Positions 9,791 to 19,129 of a DNA stretch of 64,000 bases are shown piece by piece. The translations under genes were made by a program, and so were the position numbers. The DNA comes from Vibrio sp. BS-M-Sm-2. Its GTDB lineage: Bacteria; Pseudomonadota; Gammaproteobacteria; Enterobacterales; Vibrionaceae. Each line of letters starts with the position of its first letter. Position 1 is the stretch's first letter. The notes below the pieces were generated by a model. The model made no database searches. It was not told the DNA's origin and worked only from the letters and a program-made list of their open reading frames with translations. The stretch covers positions 3,286,001-3,350,000 of the forward strand of contig NZ_CP167894.1 in NCBI RefSeq assembly GCF_041504345.1. Direction: 5' to 3'.

Positions 9791-10042
9791 TCAGTAATCG
9801 AGCTCTAAAACAAGGTCGCTATTCGCCTTGACACTGCAAGCCAGTACGTAGCCTTCAGGCAAGAAAGCGATTGTGTCTCTCACGCCGATAGTTTCTCCTG
9901 ATTTAAGTTTGCACTTACAAGCGCCACAAAACCCGCCTCGACATTCTGAGTATATAGATTCCCCAGCCTTTTCCGCAGCCTGTAGAATGGTGTCGTTGGC
10001 TTCAGAAGTGAACTGCTTATTGTTCAAACTTATAGTGTTCAT
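9791..10042 (-). CDS. yfaE: 2Fe-2S ferredoxin (YfaE-like), RNR cofactor maintenance
   Basis: An 83-aa plant-type [2Fe-2S] ferredoxin. Three cluster cysteines lie in the motif CRGGFCGAC and the fourth in VLACSVKA. The fold starts with a beta-grasp (ISLNNKQFTSEANDTIL). In E. coli the homologue YfaE delivers electrons to the diferric-tyrosyl centre of NrdB to maintain or rebuild the radical. The gene begins 3 bases after the nrdB stop and ends just before a strong terminator, so it is the last gene of a nrdA-nrdB-yfaE operon. The start ATG is at 10042. Confidence 0.9.
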   Translation of the reverse strand: MNTISLNNKQFTSEANDTILQAAEKAGESIYSECRGGFCGACKCKLKSGETIGVRDTIAFLPEGYVLACSVKANSDLVLELDY

Positions 10043-10045
10043 ACG

Positions 10046-11179
10046 TTACAGCTCAAATCCTTCAAAGTCGTCAGCTTTTACTTCGTTGTCGATTTGACCA
10101 ACTAGGTAAGAACTGATTTCAGCTTCTTGTGGAGCAACTTGTACGTTATCTGAAGATAACCACGCGTTGATCCATGGGATTGGGTTTGATGTTGCTGCTG
10201 GGTAAGCAGTACCTAGACCAACCGCTTGCATACGGATGTTGGTAATGTACTCAACGTATTGGCAAAGAATGTCTTTGTTTAGACCAATCATAGAGCCGTC
10301 TTTGAATAGGTATTCTGCCCACTCTTTCTCTTGCTCTGCTGCTTCTTTAAATAGGTCGAAACACTCTTGCTTGCACTCTTCAGCGATTTGCATGAATGCG
10401 AAGTCGTCTTGACCGTTACGTAGCAAGTTGATCATGTGCTGAGTACCAGTAAGGTGAAGTGCTTCATCACGAGCGATTAGCTTGATGATTTTAGCGTTAC
10501 CTTCCATTAGCTCACGCTCAGCGAACGCGAATGAACAAGCAAAACTAACGTAGAAACGGATTGCTTCTAGCGCGTTTACCGACATTAGACATAGGTAAAG
10601 TTTCTTCTTCAGGTCGTGAAGTGAAATCTTAACGTCTTCGCCGTTGATGCTGTGGTTGCCTTCACCGTAGCGGTGGTAGTCAGCCGTTAGCTTGATTAGG
10701 TCGTCGTAATAGAAAGCGATGTCTTTAGCACGCTTAAGGATCTCTTCGTTTTCAACGATGTCATCAAATACTACACCTGGATCGTTCACGATGTTACGGA
10801 TGATGTGCGTGTATGAGCGAGAGTGAATCGTTTCAGAGAAAGACCATGTCTCAATCCAAGTTTCCACTTCTGGTAGAGATACCAATGGAAGTAGGGCAAC
10901 GTTAGGGCTGCGACCTTGGATAGAATCTAGAAGCGTTTGATACTTCAAGTTAGAGATGAAGATGTGTTTTTCATGCTCAGGAAGTTTGTTGTAGTCGATA
11001 CGATCGCTCGACACGTCTACTTCTTCTGGGCGCCAGAAGAAAGAAAGCTGCTTCTCGATAAGCTTTTCGAAAATTTCGAATTTTTGTTGGTCGTAACGTG
11101 CAACGTTAACTGACTGACCCAAGAACATTGGTTCTTTTAGTTGGTCATTTTTAGTCTGAGAAAAAGTACTGTAAGCCAT
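10046..11179 (-). CDS. nrdB: Ribonucleoside-diphosphate reductase class Ia, beta subunit
   Basis: A 377-aa R2 subunit that houses the di-iron tyrosyl radical used to start ribonucleotide reduction with NrdA. Visible family features are the metal-ligand helices ([48 protein letters not shown]) and the far C-terminus [12 protein letters not shown], the acidic tail that docks on NrdA. The length matches E. coli NrdB (376). It sits between nrdA (upstream, separated by about 100 bases that contain a hairpin) and yfaE. It acts in cytoplasmic dNTP supply. Confidence 0.97.
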   Translation of the reverse strand: MAYSTFSQTKNDQLKEPMFLGQSVNVARYDQQKFEIFEKLIEKQLSFFWRPEEVDVSSDRIDYNKLPEHEKHIFISNLKYQTLLDSIQGRSPNVALLPLVSLPEVETWIETWSFSETIHSRSYTHIIRNIVNDPGVVFDDIVENEEILKRAKDIAFYYDDLIKLTADYHRYGEGNHSINGEDVKISLHDLKKKLYLCLMSVNALEAIRFYVSFACSFAFAERELMEGNAKIIKLIARDEALHLTGTQHMINLLRNGQDDFAFMQIAEECKQECFDLFKEAAEQEKEWAEYLFKDGSMIGLNKDILCQYVEYITNIRMQAVGLGTAYPAATSNPIPWINAWLSSDNVQVAPQEAEISSYLVGQIDNEVKADDFEGFEL

Positions 11180-11236
11180 AAATGCCTCAAATCCTTTAAA
11201 GACCCGTAATAAAACGGACCCTGTTAATGCTTTAAA

Positions 11237-11262
11237 CCCAGAGAAGATAACTCTTCTCTGGG
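11237..11262 (-). promoter_or_regulatory. Perfect hairpin between nrdA and nrdB
   Basis: CCCAGAGAAGA, loop TAAC, TCTTCTCTGGG: a perfect 11-bp stem in the nrdA-nrdB gap. On the minus strand only AC-rich sequence follows, with no T run, so it is more likely an mRNA stability or processing element, or a partial attenuator, than a terminator. It could set the NrdA:NrdB ratio. Confidence 0.7.
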
Positions 11263-11282
11263 GTCTTAATGTTTATTGCGGT

Positions 11283-13565
11283 TTAGATCTTACAACCGCC
11301 GCCTTCACAATCTTCTTCCGGCACTTGAACTGCATCGCCTTGGTCGTCTTTAGCACCATCACGAGTGTTATGGTAGTAAAGCGTCTTAACACCGTACTTG
11401 TACGCTGTTAGTAGGTCTTGAAGCAGCTTCTTCATTGGTACTTTACCGCTGTCGTAAACACTTGGATCATAGTTAGTGTTTGCAGAGATAGCTTGGTCAA
11501 CGAATTTTTGCATGATACCCACTAGGTGTAAGTAACCGTCGTTAGAACCAATGTTCCAAAGTAGCTCGTAGTTCTCTTTAAGATTTAGGAAATCTGGAAC
11601 AACTTGCTTAAGGATGCCGTCTTTCGATGCTTTCACTGATACGTAACCACGTGGTGGCTCGATACCGTTAGTCGCATTCGAGATTTGAGACGATGTCTCA
11701 GAAGGCATCAGCGCAGTTAGCGTAGAGTTACGCAGACCGTGCTCCATGATCTCTTCACGTAGAGTATCCCAATCGTAGTGCAGTGGCTCTTCACATACTA
11801 AGTCGATATCTTTTTTGTAAGTATCGATTGGCAGTAGGCCTTTCGCGTAGTTGGTTTCGTGGAAAGATGGGCAACGACCTTGCTCTTTCGCTAGTTCAAC
11901 AGACGCTTTTAGCAAGTGATATTGAATTGCTTCAAAAGTACGGTGAGTTAGGCCATTCGCGCTGCCATCAGAGTACTTAACACCATTCTTCGCTAGGTAG
12001 TATGCGTAGTTGATTACACCCACACCTAAAGTACGACGGTTCATTGTCGACTTGTACGCTGCTGGAAGCGGGTAGTCTTGGTAATCAAGAAGTGCATCTA
12101 GAGCACGAACAACCAGCTCAGAAAGCTCAGCTAAGTCGTCTAGTTCATTGATTGCGCCAAGGTTGAACGCTGAAAGTGTACATAGTGCGATTTCGCCTTC
12201 GTCATCTTCTACGTTAGAAAGTGGCTTAGTAGGAAGCGCGATTTCTAGACATAGGTTCGATTGACGAACAGGGGCTACTTCAGAATCAAATGGGCTGTGT
12301 GTATTACAGTGGTCAACGTTCTGAATGTAGATACGACCAGTAGAAGCACGCTCTTGCATTAGCAGAGAGAAAAGCTCAACCGCTTTTACTGTTTCACGCT
12401 TCACTGAAGGATCGTTTTCGTACTTAACGTATAGCTCTTCAAAACGGTCTTGGTTTTCGAAGAACGCATCGTAAAGGCCAGGTACGTCAGAAGGTGAGAA
12501 CAGGCTAATGTTGCCACCTTGAACTAGGCGAGAGTACATAAGCTTGTTCAGCTGTACGCCGTAATCCATGTGACGAACACGGTTCTCTTCAACACCGCGG
12601 TTGTTTTTCAGTACTAATAGAGACTGAACTTCACCGTGCCACAATGGGTAGAACACTGTTGCTGCGCCACCACGAACACCACCTTGAGAACAACATTTTA
12701 CTGCTGTTTGGAAGTATTTGTAGAAAGGGATACAGCCAGTGTGGAACGCCTCACCATTACGGATTTCAGAACCAAGCGCACGGATACGACCTGCGTTGAT
12801 ACCAATACCAGCACGTTGAGATACGTAACGAACAATTGAGCTTGCTGTTGCGTTGATTGAATCAAGGCTGTCACCACACTCGATCAGTACACAAGAACTG
12901 AATTGACGAGTAGGCGTACGTACACCAGACATGATCGGTGTAGGTAGAGAAATCTTAAACGTAGACGATGCGTCGTAAAAACGTTTGATGTAGTCAAGAC
13001 GAGTCGATTTCGGGTATTTAGCGAATAAACACGCGGCAACTAAAATGTAAAGGAACTGAGCACTCTCGTAGATTTCTTTCGTTACACGGTTTTGAACGAA
13101 GTATTTACCTTCGAGCTGCTTAACCGCTGCGTAAGAGAAGTCTAAGTCACGTTTGTGGTCGATGTACTCGTCAAGCTCTTCGAATTCAGCTTTCGTGTAG
13201 TCTTCCATAAGGTGGCTATCGTATTTACCCATATCAACCAGTTTTGCAACGTGGTCATATAGTGCTGGCGGCTCGTATTCGCCGTACGCTTTTTTACGTA
13301 GGTGGAATACAGACAGACGTGCTGCTAGATATTGGTAATCAGGAGTCTCTTCAGAGATTAAATCCGCTGCTGACTTGATGATAGTTTCATGAATGTCAGT
13401 AGTGGTGATGCCATCGTAAAACTGAATGTGAGCTTTCAATTCTACTTGTGATACAGAAACATTGTGCAAGCCTTCAGCTGCCCATGTAATCACGCGATGG
13501 ATCTTCTCTAGATCGATCGTTTCTTTGCGCCCGTTACGCTTGGTAACAGTAAGTTGTTGGTTCAT
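11283..13565 (-). CDS. nrdA: Ribonucleoside-diphosphate reductase class Ia, alpha subunit
   Basis: A 760-aa R1 subunit that reduces NDPs to dNDPs. The N-terminus has an ATP-cone (VTKRNGRKETIDLEKIHRVI), the allosteric overall-activity site. The catalytic barrel contains FSSCVLIECGDSLDSI and NLCLEI with active-site cysteines, and TALMPSETSSQISNATN, a hallmark of the family. The C-terminal CEGGGCKI carries the redox-shuttle cysteine pair. I place the start at 13565 (MNQQLTVTKR, aligned to E. coli MNQNLLVTKR); an in-frame codon at 13586 would add seven residues. It is the first gene of nrdA-nrdB-yfaE, with NrdR-like and DnaA boxes upstream. Confidence 0.97.
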   Translation of the reverse strand: MNQQLTVTKRNGRKETIDLEKIHRVITWAAEGLHNVSVSQVELKAHIQFYDGITTTDIHETIIKSAADLISEETPDYQYLAARLSVFHLRKKAYGEYEPPALYDHVAKLVDMGKYDSHLMEDYTKAEFEELDEYIDHKRDLDFSYAAVKQLEGKYFVQNRVTKEIYESAQFLYILVAACLFAKYPKSTRLDYIKRFYDASSTFKISLPTPIMSGVRTPTRQFSSCVLIECGDSLDSINATASSIVRYVSQRAGIGINAGRIRALGSEIRNGEAFHTGCIPFYKYFQTAVKCCSQGGVRGGAATVFYPLWHGEVQSLLVLKNNRGVEENRVRHMDYGVQLNKLMYSRLVQGGNISLFSPSDVPGLYDAFFENQDRFEELYVKYENDPSVKRETVKAVELFSLLMQERASTGRIYIQNVDHCNTHSPFDSEVAPVRQSNLCLEIALPTKPLSNVEDDEGEIALCTLSAFNLGAINELDDLAELSELVVRALDALLDYQDYPLPAAYKSTMNRRTLGVGVINYAYYLAKNGVKYSDGSANGLTHRTFEAIQYHLLKASVELAKEQGRCPSFHETNYAKGLLPIDTYKKDIDLVCEEPLHYDWDTLREEIMEHGLRNSTLTALMPSETSSQISNATNGIEPPRGYVSVKASKDGILKQVVPDFLNLKENYELLWNIGSNDGYLHLVGIMQKFVDQAISANTNYDPSVYDSGKVPMKKLLQDLLTAYKYGVKTLYYHNTRDGAKDDQGDAVQVPEEDCEGGGCKI

Positions 13566-13662
13566 TCTGCTTAATTTCCCTAACAAAACTGAACAAGGCC
13601 GTGTTTTTGTGTATTTCTGTGTAATTTTTGTAAATTACGTTTCGGCTTTGTGATCTTGGTCT

Positions 13663-13698
13663 ACCCATATATTGTAGTTCAAACACAACATATAGGGG
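13663..13698 (-). promoter_or_regulatory. Tandem NrdR-box-like sites upstream of nrdA
   Basis: Two 16-mers resembling the NrdR consensus ACACWATATATWGTGT: ACCCATATATTGTAGT (13663-13678) and ACACAACATATAGGGG (13683-13698). They are about 20 bp apart centre to centre, two helical turns. NrdR represses RNR operons in most gammaproteobacteria. The match is partial, but the position, about 100 bp before nrdA, is right. Confidence 0.65.
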
Positions 13699-13767
13699 TC
13701 ATTTGTTTGTTGGGTTACAAGATAGTGCTACAACTGATATTTTTCAAGGTAAAGAAATGGGGTTGCT

Positions 13768-13776
13768 TGTGGATAA
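13768..13776 (-). promoter_or_regulatory. DnaA box upstream of nrdA
   Basis: TGTGGATAA is the exact complement of the strong DnaA box TTATCCACA. In E. coli DnaA controls nrdAB, and a box about 200 bp from the nrdA start fits this. A single 9-mer can also occur by chance. The remaining intergenic DNA to ubiG (13800-14072) shows only a weak short hairpin (CGGTAG/CTACCG) at about 14051-14064. Confidence 0.55.
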
Positions 13777-14072
13777 GTGGTGGATTGAAAAAAAACTGTA
13801 AGTGACCACTAACTGATGAGGTTAGATGTGACTTGATTGTATAAAAGTCGGCTTTTGATGATGCTTTAATTTTGCTCGCCAATAAAAAAAATCCCTTGAT
13901 CTTTGAGCAAAATGGGCGATGGATTTTGGGCGATTAAATTTAAATCGAGGTGGTCAAAATGGAAGCTGGCGCACGAAATTTAGACTGAAAAAAGTCGCAA
14001 AGTTATGGTAATTGCAACTCTTTTCATTCGTCTTTTTTACAAAAGGTTTTACGGTAGACCTACCGATATTTT

Positions 14073-14783
14073 TTAGCCAAAGTTTTGTGTGTGAACGATG
14101 TAGTTCACATCGACTTTTTGGCCTAAACGGTAAGTGTCCGTAAGAGGGTTATAGTGCAGTCCCGTAATCCCTAACTCTTGCAGCGGAGTGTTATCAACCA
14201 TCTTGATAAGTTCAGCAGGGCGAATGAACTTCTCGTGCTCATGAGTGCCTTCTGGAACAATCTTCAATAGCTTCTCTGCACCGACAATCGCAAACAAGTA
14301 AGATTTGAAATTACGGTTCAATGTAGAGAAGAATACATGGCCGCCCGGTTTCACTAATTTCGAACAGGCAGTGATAACAGATTGTGGGTCAGGAACGTGT
14401 TCAAGCATTTCCATGCACGTTACCACATCGTAAGTGTGTGGGTTCTGCTCTGCGTGATCTTCGATAGTGCTCTGGATGTAATCGAGCTTTGTGCCAGTTT
14501 CCAGTGCATGAAGGCGTGCTACTTCAAGCGGCTCTTTACCCATGTCTAGACCAGTCACGACTGCACCTTCAACAGCCATGCTTTCCGCTAAAATACCGCC
14601 GCCGCAGCCAACATCGAGGACTTTCTTGCCAAACAGGCCTTCAGTTTTCTCTAACACGTAGTTTAGGCGCAGTGGGTTGATTTGATGTAGCGGCTTAAAT
14701 TCGCCTTCTAGATCCCACCAGCGTGACGCCATGTCTTCGAATTTCTTGATTTCTGCTGGGTCTACGTTCTGTGATTTAGTCAT
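14073..14783 (-). CDS. ubiG: Ubiquinone biosynthesis O-methyltransferase UbiG
   Basis: A class I SAM-dependent methyltransferase of about 236 aa that performs both O-methylations in ubiquinone synthesis. The SAM-binding motif I is [16 protein letters not shown], followed by [19 protein letters not shown] and [14 protein letters not shown]. The N-terminus [19 protein letters not shown] is the UbiG signature. I start at ATG 14783 (MTKSQNVD), which fits the family; the frame stays open to 14816. Divergent pairing with gyrA is the conserved gammaproteobacterial arrangement. It acts at the inner face of the membrane with the Ubi complex. Confidence 0.95.
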   Translation of the reverse strand: MTKSQNVDPAEIKKFEDMASRWWDLEGEFKPLHQINPLRLNYVLEKTEGLFGKKVLDVGCGGGILAESMAVEGAVVTGLDMGKEPLEVARLHALETGTKLDYIQSTIEDHAEQNPHTYDVVTCMEMLEHVPDPQSVITACSKLVKPGGHVFFSTLNRNFKSYLFAIVGAEKLLKIVPEGTHEHEKFIRPAELIKMVDNTPLQELGITGLHYNPLTDTYRLGQKVDVNYIVHTQNFG

Positions 14784-15074
14784 AATCGGCATTTCCAAGT
14801 TAAATAATGCATCCATGAAATTGCAGGCATTATAACTTGCCTTTTCGCGCTGACCAGAAGATCTACAATTTTGCTAGTTTATTGGATGTAAAGTGACCAT
14901 GTTTCAGCAAGATATGATGCGGAGGTGCAATTTCTCATCAATTGATTGGCTACAAGGGTCACAAGATGGTAAAAGGAGAGGGAAAGTGATGCCTCCGTAG
15001 GTAAATTTGTGTTATATTTTTCGGTCTTATACGTATTCAAAAATACGATCTGACTATAGAGGGAAAATGGCTCT

Positions 15075-17735
15075 ATGAGCGATCTAGCGAAAGAGATCAC
15101 GCCCGTAAATATTGAAGATGAGCTTAGAGGTTCATACCTAGACTACGCGATGTCCGTCATCGTTGGTCGTGCCCTTCCAGATGTGCGTGATGGCCTAAAA
15201 CCAGTACACCGCCGCGTTTTGTTCGCGATGAATGTACTAGGTAATGATTGGAACAAACCATATAAAAAGTCTGCTCGTGTAGTAGGCGATGTAATCGGTA
15301 AATATCACCCGCATGGTGATAGCGCTGTATACGATACAATTGTTCGTATGGCTCAACCGTTCTCGCTGCGTTACATGCTAGTTGATGGCCAAGGTAACTT
15401 TGGTTCTATCGATGGCGACTCCGCGGCTGCAATGCGTTATACCGAAGTTCGTATGGCGAAAATTGCGCACGAGCTACTGGCTGACCTTGATAAGGAAACT
15501 GTGGATTACGTACCGAACTACGATGGTACAGAACAAATTCCAGCAGTACTTCCTACAAAAATTCCTAACCTATTGGTAAACGGTGCTTCTGGTATCGCAG
15601 TAGGTATGGCTACCAACATTCCACCACATAACCTTGGTGAAGTTGTTGATGGCTGTTTGGCTTACATCAATAATGAAGAGATCACTATTGATGAGCTAAT
15701 GGACTACATTCCTGGTCCTGACTTCCCAACAGCAGCACTTATCAGTGGTCGTAAAGGCATCGTTGATGCTTATAAGACTGGCCGCGGTAAGGTTTACATG
15801 CGTTCAAAAGCGGATATCGAAGTAGAGAAGAATGGTAAAGAAACCATTATCGTTACTGAGATCCCTTACCAAGTAAACAAAGCTCGTTTGATCGAGAAGA
15901 TTGCTGAACTGGTTAAAGATAAGAAAGTAGAAGGCATCAGTGCACTGCGTGACGAATCTGATAAAGATGGTATGCGTATTGTTATTGAATGTAAGCGTGA
16001 TGCAGTAGGCGAAGTGGTTCTAAACAACCTATACGCTCAAACTCAACTGCAAACGACTTTCGGTATCAACATGGTTGCGTTGAATAACGGTCAACCACAG
16101 TTGTTCAACATCAAAGACATGCTTAAGTGCTTCGTAGACCACCGTCGCGAAGTTGTTACACGTCGTACTATCTTCGAACTGAAGAAAGCGCGCGATCGTG
16201 CACACATCCTTGAAGCGTTGTCTCTAGCTCTTGCTAACATCGACGAAATCATTGAGCTTATCCGTAACGCTCCAACACCAGCTGAAGCAAAAGCTGGCCT
16301 AGTCGCACGCGGTTGGGATCTTGGTAACGTTGCTTCAATGCTTGAGCGCGCTGGTACTGATGCAGCTCGTCCTGATTGGTTGGAAGACCAATACGGTATC
16401 CGTGATGGCCAATATTTCCTAACGGAAACGCAAGCACAAGCTATTCTAGAACTTCGTCTTCACCGCCTAACAGGCCTTGAGCATGAGAAGATTCTAGACG
16501 AGTACAAAGCACTTCTAGAAGAAATCGCTGAGCTAATGCACATTCTTGCAAGCACTGAGCGTTTGATGGAAGTTATCCGTGAAGAACTTGAAGCGGTACG
16601 TGAAATCTATGGCGACGAGCGTCGTACAGAAATCACAGCGGCAGTTCATGACATCGACATGGAAGAGCTGATTGCTCAAGAAGACGTTGTAGTAACGCTT
16701 TCTAACGCAGGTTACGTTAAGTACCAAATCCTAAGCGACTACGAATCTCAACGTCGTGGTGGTAAAGGTAAGAGTGCAACTAAGATGAAAGATGAGGATT
16801 ACATTGAGCGTCTGCTTGTTGCTAATACTCACGATAACATCCTATGTTTCTCTACTCGTGGTAAGACATACCGTCTGAAAGTTTACCAACTACCATTAGC
16901 AAGTCGTACTGCTCGTGGTAAGCCTATCGTTAACATTCTTCCTCTAGAAGAAGGTGAACGTATTACGGCTATCCTGCCTGTTTCTGAGTTCTCTAACGAG
17001 AAATTCATCTTCATGGCTACGGGTGACGGTACAGTTAAGAAGACATCACTGGATCAATTCGCAAACGTACGTGCTAACGGCCTAATCGCAGTTAACCTAC
17101 GTGACGACGATTCACTGATTGGCGTTGATATCACTAACGGTGATAGCGACATCATGCTGTTCTCTAAATCGGGCAAAGTTGTTCGCTTTAACGAGGACAA
17201 AGTACGTGCAATGGGCCGTACTGCCTCTGGTGTTCGTGGTATGAAGCTTCCAGAAGACGATCAAGTGGTTTCACTGATTGTTCCTTCTAACGAAGGCGAT
17301 ATCCTAACTGTGACTCAAAACGGTTACGGTAAACGTACTGAGCTAGCAGAGTACCCAACGAAAGGCCGTGCAACGCAAGGTGTAGTATCTATCAAAGTCT
17401 CTGAACGTAATGGCCCAGTTGTTGGCGCTGTTCAAGTTGAAGAAGGCGATGAGATGATGATGATCACCGACGCAGGTACACTAGTACGTACTCGCGTAGC
17501 GGAAGTAAGCCAAGTTGGTCGTAACACTCAAGGTGTAACACTGATTCGTACTGCTGATGACGAGAATGTTGTAGGTCTACAACGTATCGACGAAGTAGAA
17601 GAAGCTGAGATTGTAGAAGGCGAAGCTGAAGAAGCAAATGCTGAAACTATCAACACTGAAGTTTCTGAATCAAGTGAAGAGCAAGCATCAGATGCTTCTG
17701 ACTCTGAAAGTGATAACGAGCAAGATACTGAGTAA
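15075..17735 (+). CDS. gyrA: DNA gyrase subunit A
   Basis: An 886-aa topoisomerase II subunit that cuts and reseals DNA to introduce negative supercoils, with GyrB. The catalytic Tyr is residue 122 in [11 protein letters not shown]. The quinolone-determining region reads [13 protein letters not shown] with Ser83 and Asp87, the susceptible-type residues. The C-terminal half shows the beta-pinwheel repeats, including the GyrA box RRGGKGK. The last 50 residues are a very acidic tail ([18 protein letters not shown]) as in other vibrios. The start ATG 15075 follows AGAGGGAAAATGGCTCT. A strong terminator follows at 17770. Confidence 0.98.
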   Translation: MSDLAKEITPVNIEDELRGSYLDYAMSVIVGRALPDVRDGLKPVHRRVLFAMNVLGNDWNKPYKKSARVVGDVIGKYHPHGDSAVYDTIVRMAQPFSLRYMLVDGQGNFGSIDGDSAAAMRYTEVRMAKIAHELLADLDKETVDYVPNYDGTEQIPAVLPTKIPNLLVNGASGIAVGMATNIPPHNLGEVVDGCLAYINNEEITIDELMDYIPGPDFPTAALISGRKGIVDAYKTGRGKVYMRSKADIEVEKNGKETIIVTEIPYQVNKARLIEKIAELVKDKKVEGISALRDESDKDGMRIVIECKRDAVGEVVLNNLYAQTQLQTTFGINMVALNNGQPQLFNIKDMLKCFVDHRREVVTRRTIFELKKARDRAHILEALSLALANIDEIIELIRNAPTPAEAKAGLVARGWDLGNVASMLERAGTDAARPDWLEDQYGIRDGQYFLTETQAQAILELRLHRLTGLEHEKILDEYKALLEEIAELMHILASTERLMEVIREELEAVREIYGDERRTEITAAVHDIDMEELIAQEDVVVTLSNAGYVKYQILSDYESQRRGGKGKSATKMKDEDYIERLLVANTHDNILCFSTRGKTYRLKVYQLPLASRTARGKPIVNILPLEEGERITAILPVSEFSNEKFIFMATGDGTVKKTSLDQFANVRANGLIAVNLRDDDSLIGVDITNGDSDIMLFSKSGKVVRFNEDKVRAMGRTASGVRGMKLPEDDQVVSLIVPSNEGDILTVTQNGYGKRTELAEYPTKGRATQGVVSIKVSERNGPVVGAVQVEEGDEMMMITDAGTLVRTRVAEVSQVGRNTQGVTLIRTADDENVVGLQRIDEVEEAEIVEGEAEEANAETINTEVSESSEEQASDASDSESDNEQDTE

Positions 17736-17769
17736 TCTCGATTACGTTAAGTAATTAAGCTTACCATTG

Positions 17770-17799
17770 AAAAAACCGAGCCTAAGTGCTCGGTTTTTT
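17770..17799 (+). terminator. Rho-independent terminator of gyrA
   Basis: AAAAAACCGAGC, loop CTAAGT, GCTCGGTTTTTT: GC-rich stem and T6 run, 35 bases after the gyrA stop. Confidence 0.92.
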
Positions 17800-17907
17800 A
17801 TTGTCTGCTCGTTTATTCTGATCGCGTAAATCCTAATAGCTAAGTCTCGATCAATATTGCCTGACTGGGAAAGTGGTAAACTTAAAGGGTTGATAAAGGA
17901 GTGTGGA

Positions 17908-18537
17908 ATGGACATCTGGTTGTTGGTTGCGTTAGTACTAATGAGCCTGTTTTTGATCGTGGTCGTTATTGCCGCGAGCAACAATGGCAGTCATCTAAAA
18001 GGCAATGTGGTGATTTCCCTTACTGCAGTGGCTCTGAGTGTGCTTGTTTGGTCTCAACTGAAACAGGAGACACCTCAACTTCCTTTAGATGAGAGCAATA
18101 GTTACACGGCAACAGATTTCGAAGGTGAGCTTCAACAAAGCCTCAAACAAGACCCGAATCAATCTGACTTGTGGTTTAAGCTTGGTGGTGTGTATATGCA
18201 GAAAGGGGAGTTTGATGCAGCGTATACTTGTTATGACTACGCGATTCGATTAGATCCTCAAGCACCATCGGGCCTTTATGCTGCCAAAGCAACCGCACTT
18301 TACTATCTTAGCTCCCAAGCGATGAGCGATGACGTGAATGCGTTGTTGGATCACTCAATACAGCTTGATCCCAACGATCGTACGGCATTGATGCTGATTG
18401 CGACCGATCACTTCATCAGCATGCGCTATCAACAAGCGATTGATGCCTGGACTCAAATCCTCGATTCCAATCAAAAAGGGATTGATCGTGTTTCGATTAT
18501 TCATTCGATCAACCAAGCCAAACAGATGATCCGCTAG
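17908..18537 (+). CDS. Membrane-anchored TPR protein, NrfG/CcmI-like
   Basis: A 209-aa protein. Two N-terminal membrane helices (residues 3-23, WLLVALVLMSLFLIVVVIAA, and about 32-48) are followed by a domain with tetratricopeptide repeats: LWFKLGGVYMQKGEFDAAYTCYDYAIRLDP is one clear repeat and others follow. This is the plan of CcmI/NrfG proteins, which hold apocytochrome c for haem attachment. The neighbouring cytochrome nitrite reductase genes, which otherwise lack nrfG, make an NrfG-like role attractive, but that is inference. ATG 17908 is chosen because of AAGGAG at 17896. The protein belongs to a single-gene unit, ending just before a 16-bp repeat array. Confidence 0.7.
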   Translation: MDIWLLVALVLMSLFLIVVVIAASNNGSHLKGNVVISLTAVALSVLVWSQLKQETPQLPLDESNSYTATDFEGELQQSLKQDPNQSDLWFKLGGVYMQKGEFDAAYTCYDYAIRLDPQAPSGLYAAKATALYYLSSQAMSDDVNALLDHSIQLDPNDRTALMLIATDHFISMRYQQAIDAWTQILDSNQKGIDRVSIIHSINQAKQMIR

Positions 18538-18567
18538 GCTTGGTTAATAGGCTGTTCTTCCTGATTA

Positions 18568-18663
18568 GCTTTTGAAGCTATTTGTCTTTGAAGCGATTTG
18601 CTTTTGAAACGACTTACCTTTGAAGCGATTAGCCTCTAAAGCCATTAATCTCTCAAGTTATTG
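18568..18663. repeat. Six tandem copies of a 16-bp degenerate repeat
   Basis: Six head-to-tail 16-mers, for example GCTTTTGAAGCTATTT, GTCTTTGAAGCGATTT, GCTTTTGAAACGACTT and ACCTTTGAAGCGATTA, with growing divergence to the right. The array fills the gap between two convergent genes and its last unit reaches into the stop codon region of the rhodanese gene at 18658. A 16-bp period excludes a simple coding repeat. Confidence 0.88.
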
Positions 18664-19002
18664 GCTTTCTTGCATTTCGATTAACCCACCAGCGTTATGG
18701 ATTTGAGTAAACCCTTGAGCTCGTAAGAATTGATAGGCTTGTCCTGAACGGTTACCACTGCGGCAATACAAAACGATCGGTTGGTCTTTATCTATCTTAG
18801 CGAAGTGAGTAGCGACTTCAGAAAGAGGGTAGTTGATGGCGTTGTCCAGATGCTCCTGTTTGAACTCTGCAGGTGTTCTGACATCAACCAATAATGCGCC
18901 TTTCTCTATTAATTCCCATCCTGTCTCAGCACGCTCAGAGGCGTAAACGCCTGAACTGAGTAGTGCGATACATAATGCTGAAAGTGAAAGTAAGGTTTTC
19001 AT
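18658..19002 (-). CDS. Periplasmic rhodanese-domain protein
   Basis: A 114-aa single rhodanese domain with an N-terminal signal peptide (LLSLSALCIALLSSGVYA, cleaved near AYA-S). The active-site loop is CRSGNRS, with the catalytic Cys in IVLYCRSGNRSG, and DVRTPAEF marks the fold. Similar proteins such as PspE transfer sulfane sulfur to cyanide or thiols in the periplasm. It follows nrfA on the same strand but is separated from it by a terminator. Its real substrate is unknown. A link to sulfur or nitrite respiration is inferred from position only. Confidence 0.85.
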   Translation of the reverse strand: MKTLLSLSALCIALLSSGVYASERAETGWELIEKGALLVDVRTPAEFKQEHLDNAINYPLSEVATHFAKIDKDQPIVLYCRSGNRSGQAYQFLRAQGFTQIHNAGGLIEMQESQ

Positions 19003-19069
19003 TATCTATTCCTTGAATTGGCGAGTGGATCGGGGAGGAGATATGGATGTGTATTGCCCCAAAATCTAA

Positions 19070-19106
19070 AAAAACCAGCCACACAATAATAGTGTGACTG
19101 GTTTTT
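19070..19106 (-). terminator. Terminator between nrfA and the rhodanese gene
   Basis: AACCAG-C-CACAC and GTGTG-A-CTGGTT form a 12-bp stem with one mismatch. T runs flank it on both strands, the longer one on the minus strand. It closes the nrfA transcript. Confidence 0.85.
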
Positions 19107-19129
19107 ACGTAATGGTCTAATTGAAGAAA

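Noticed and set aside
14879..15100. 73-aa minus-strand ORF before gyrA
   Set aside because: It overlaps the gyrA start and promoter, has no ribosome site and no family features.
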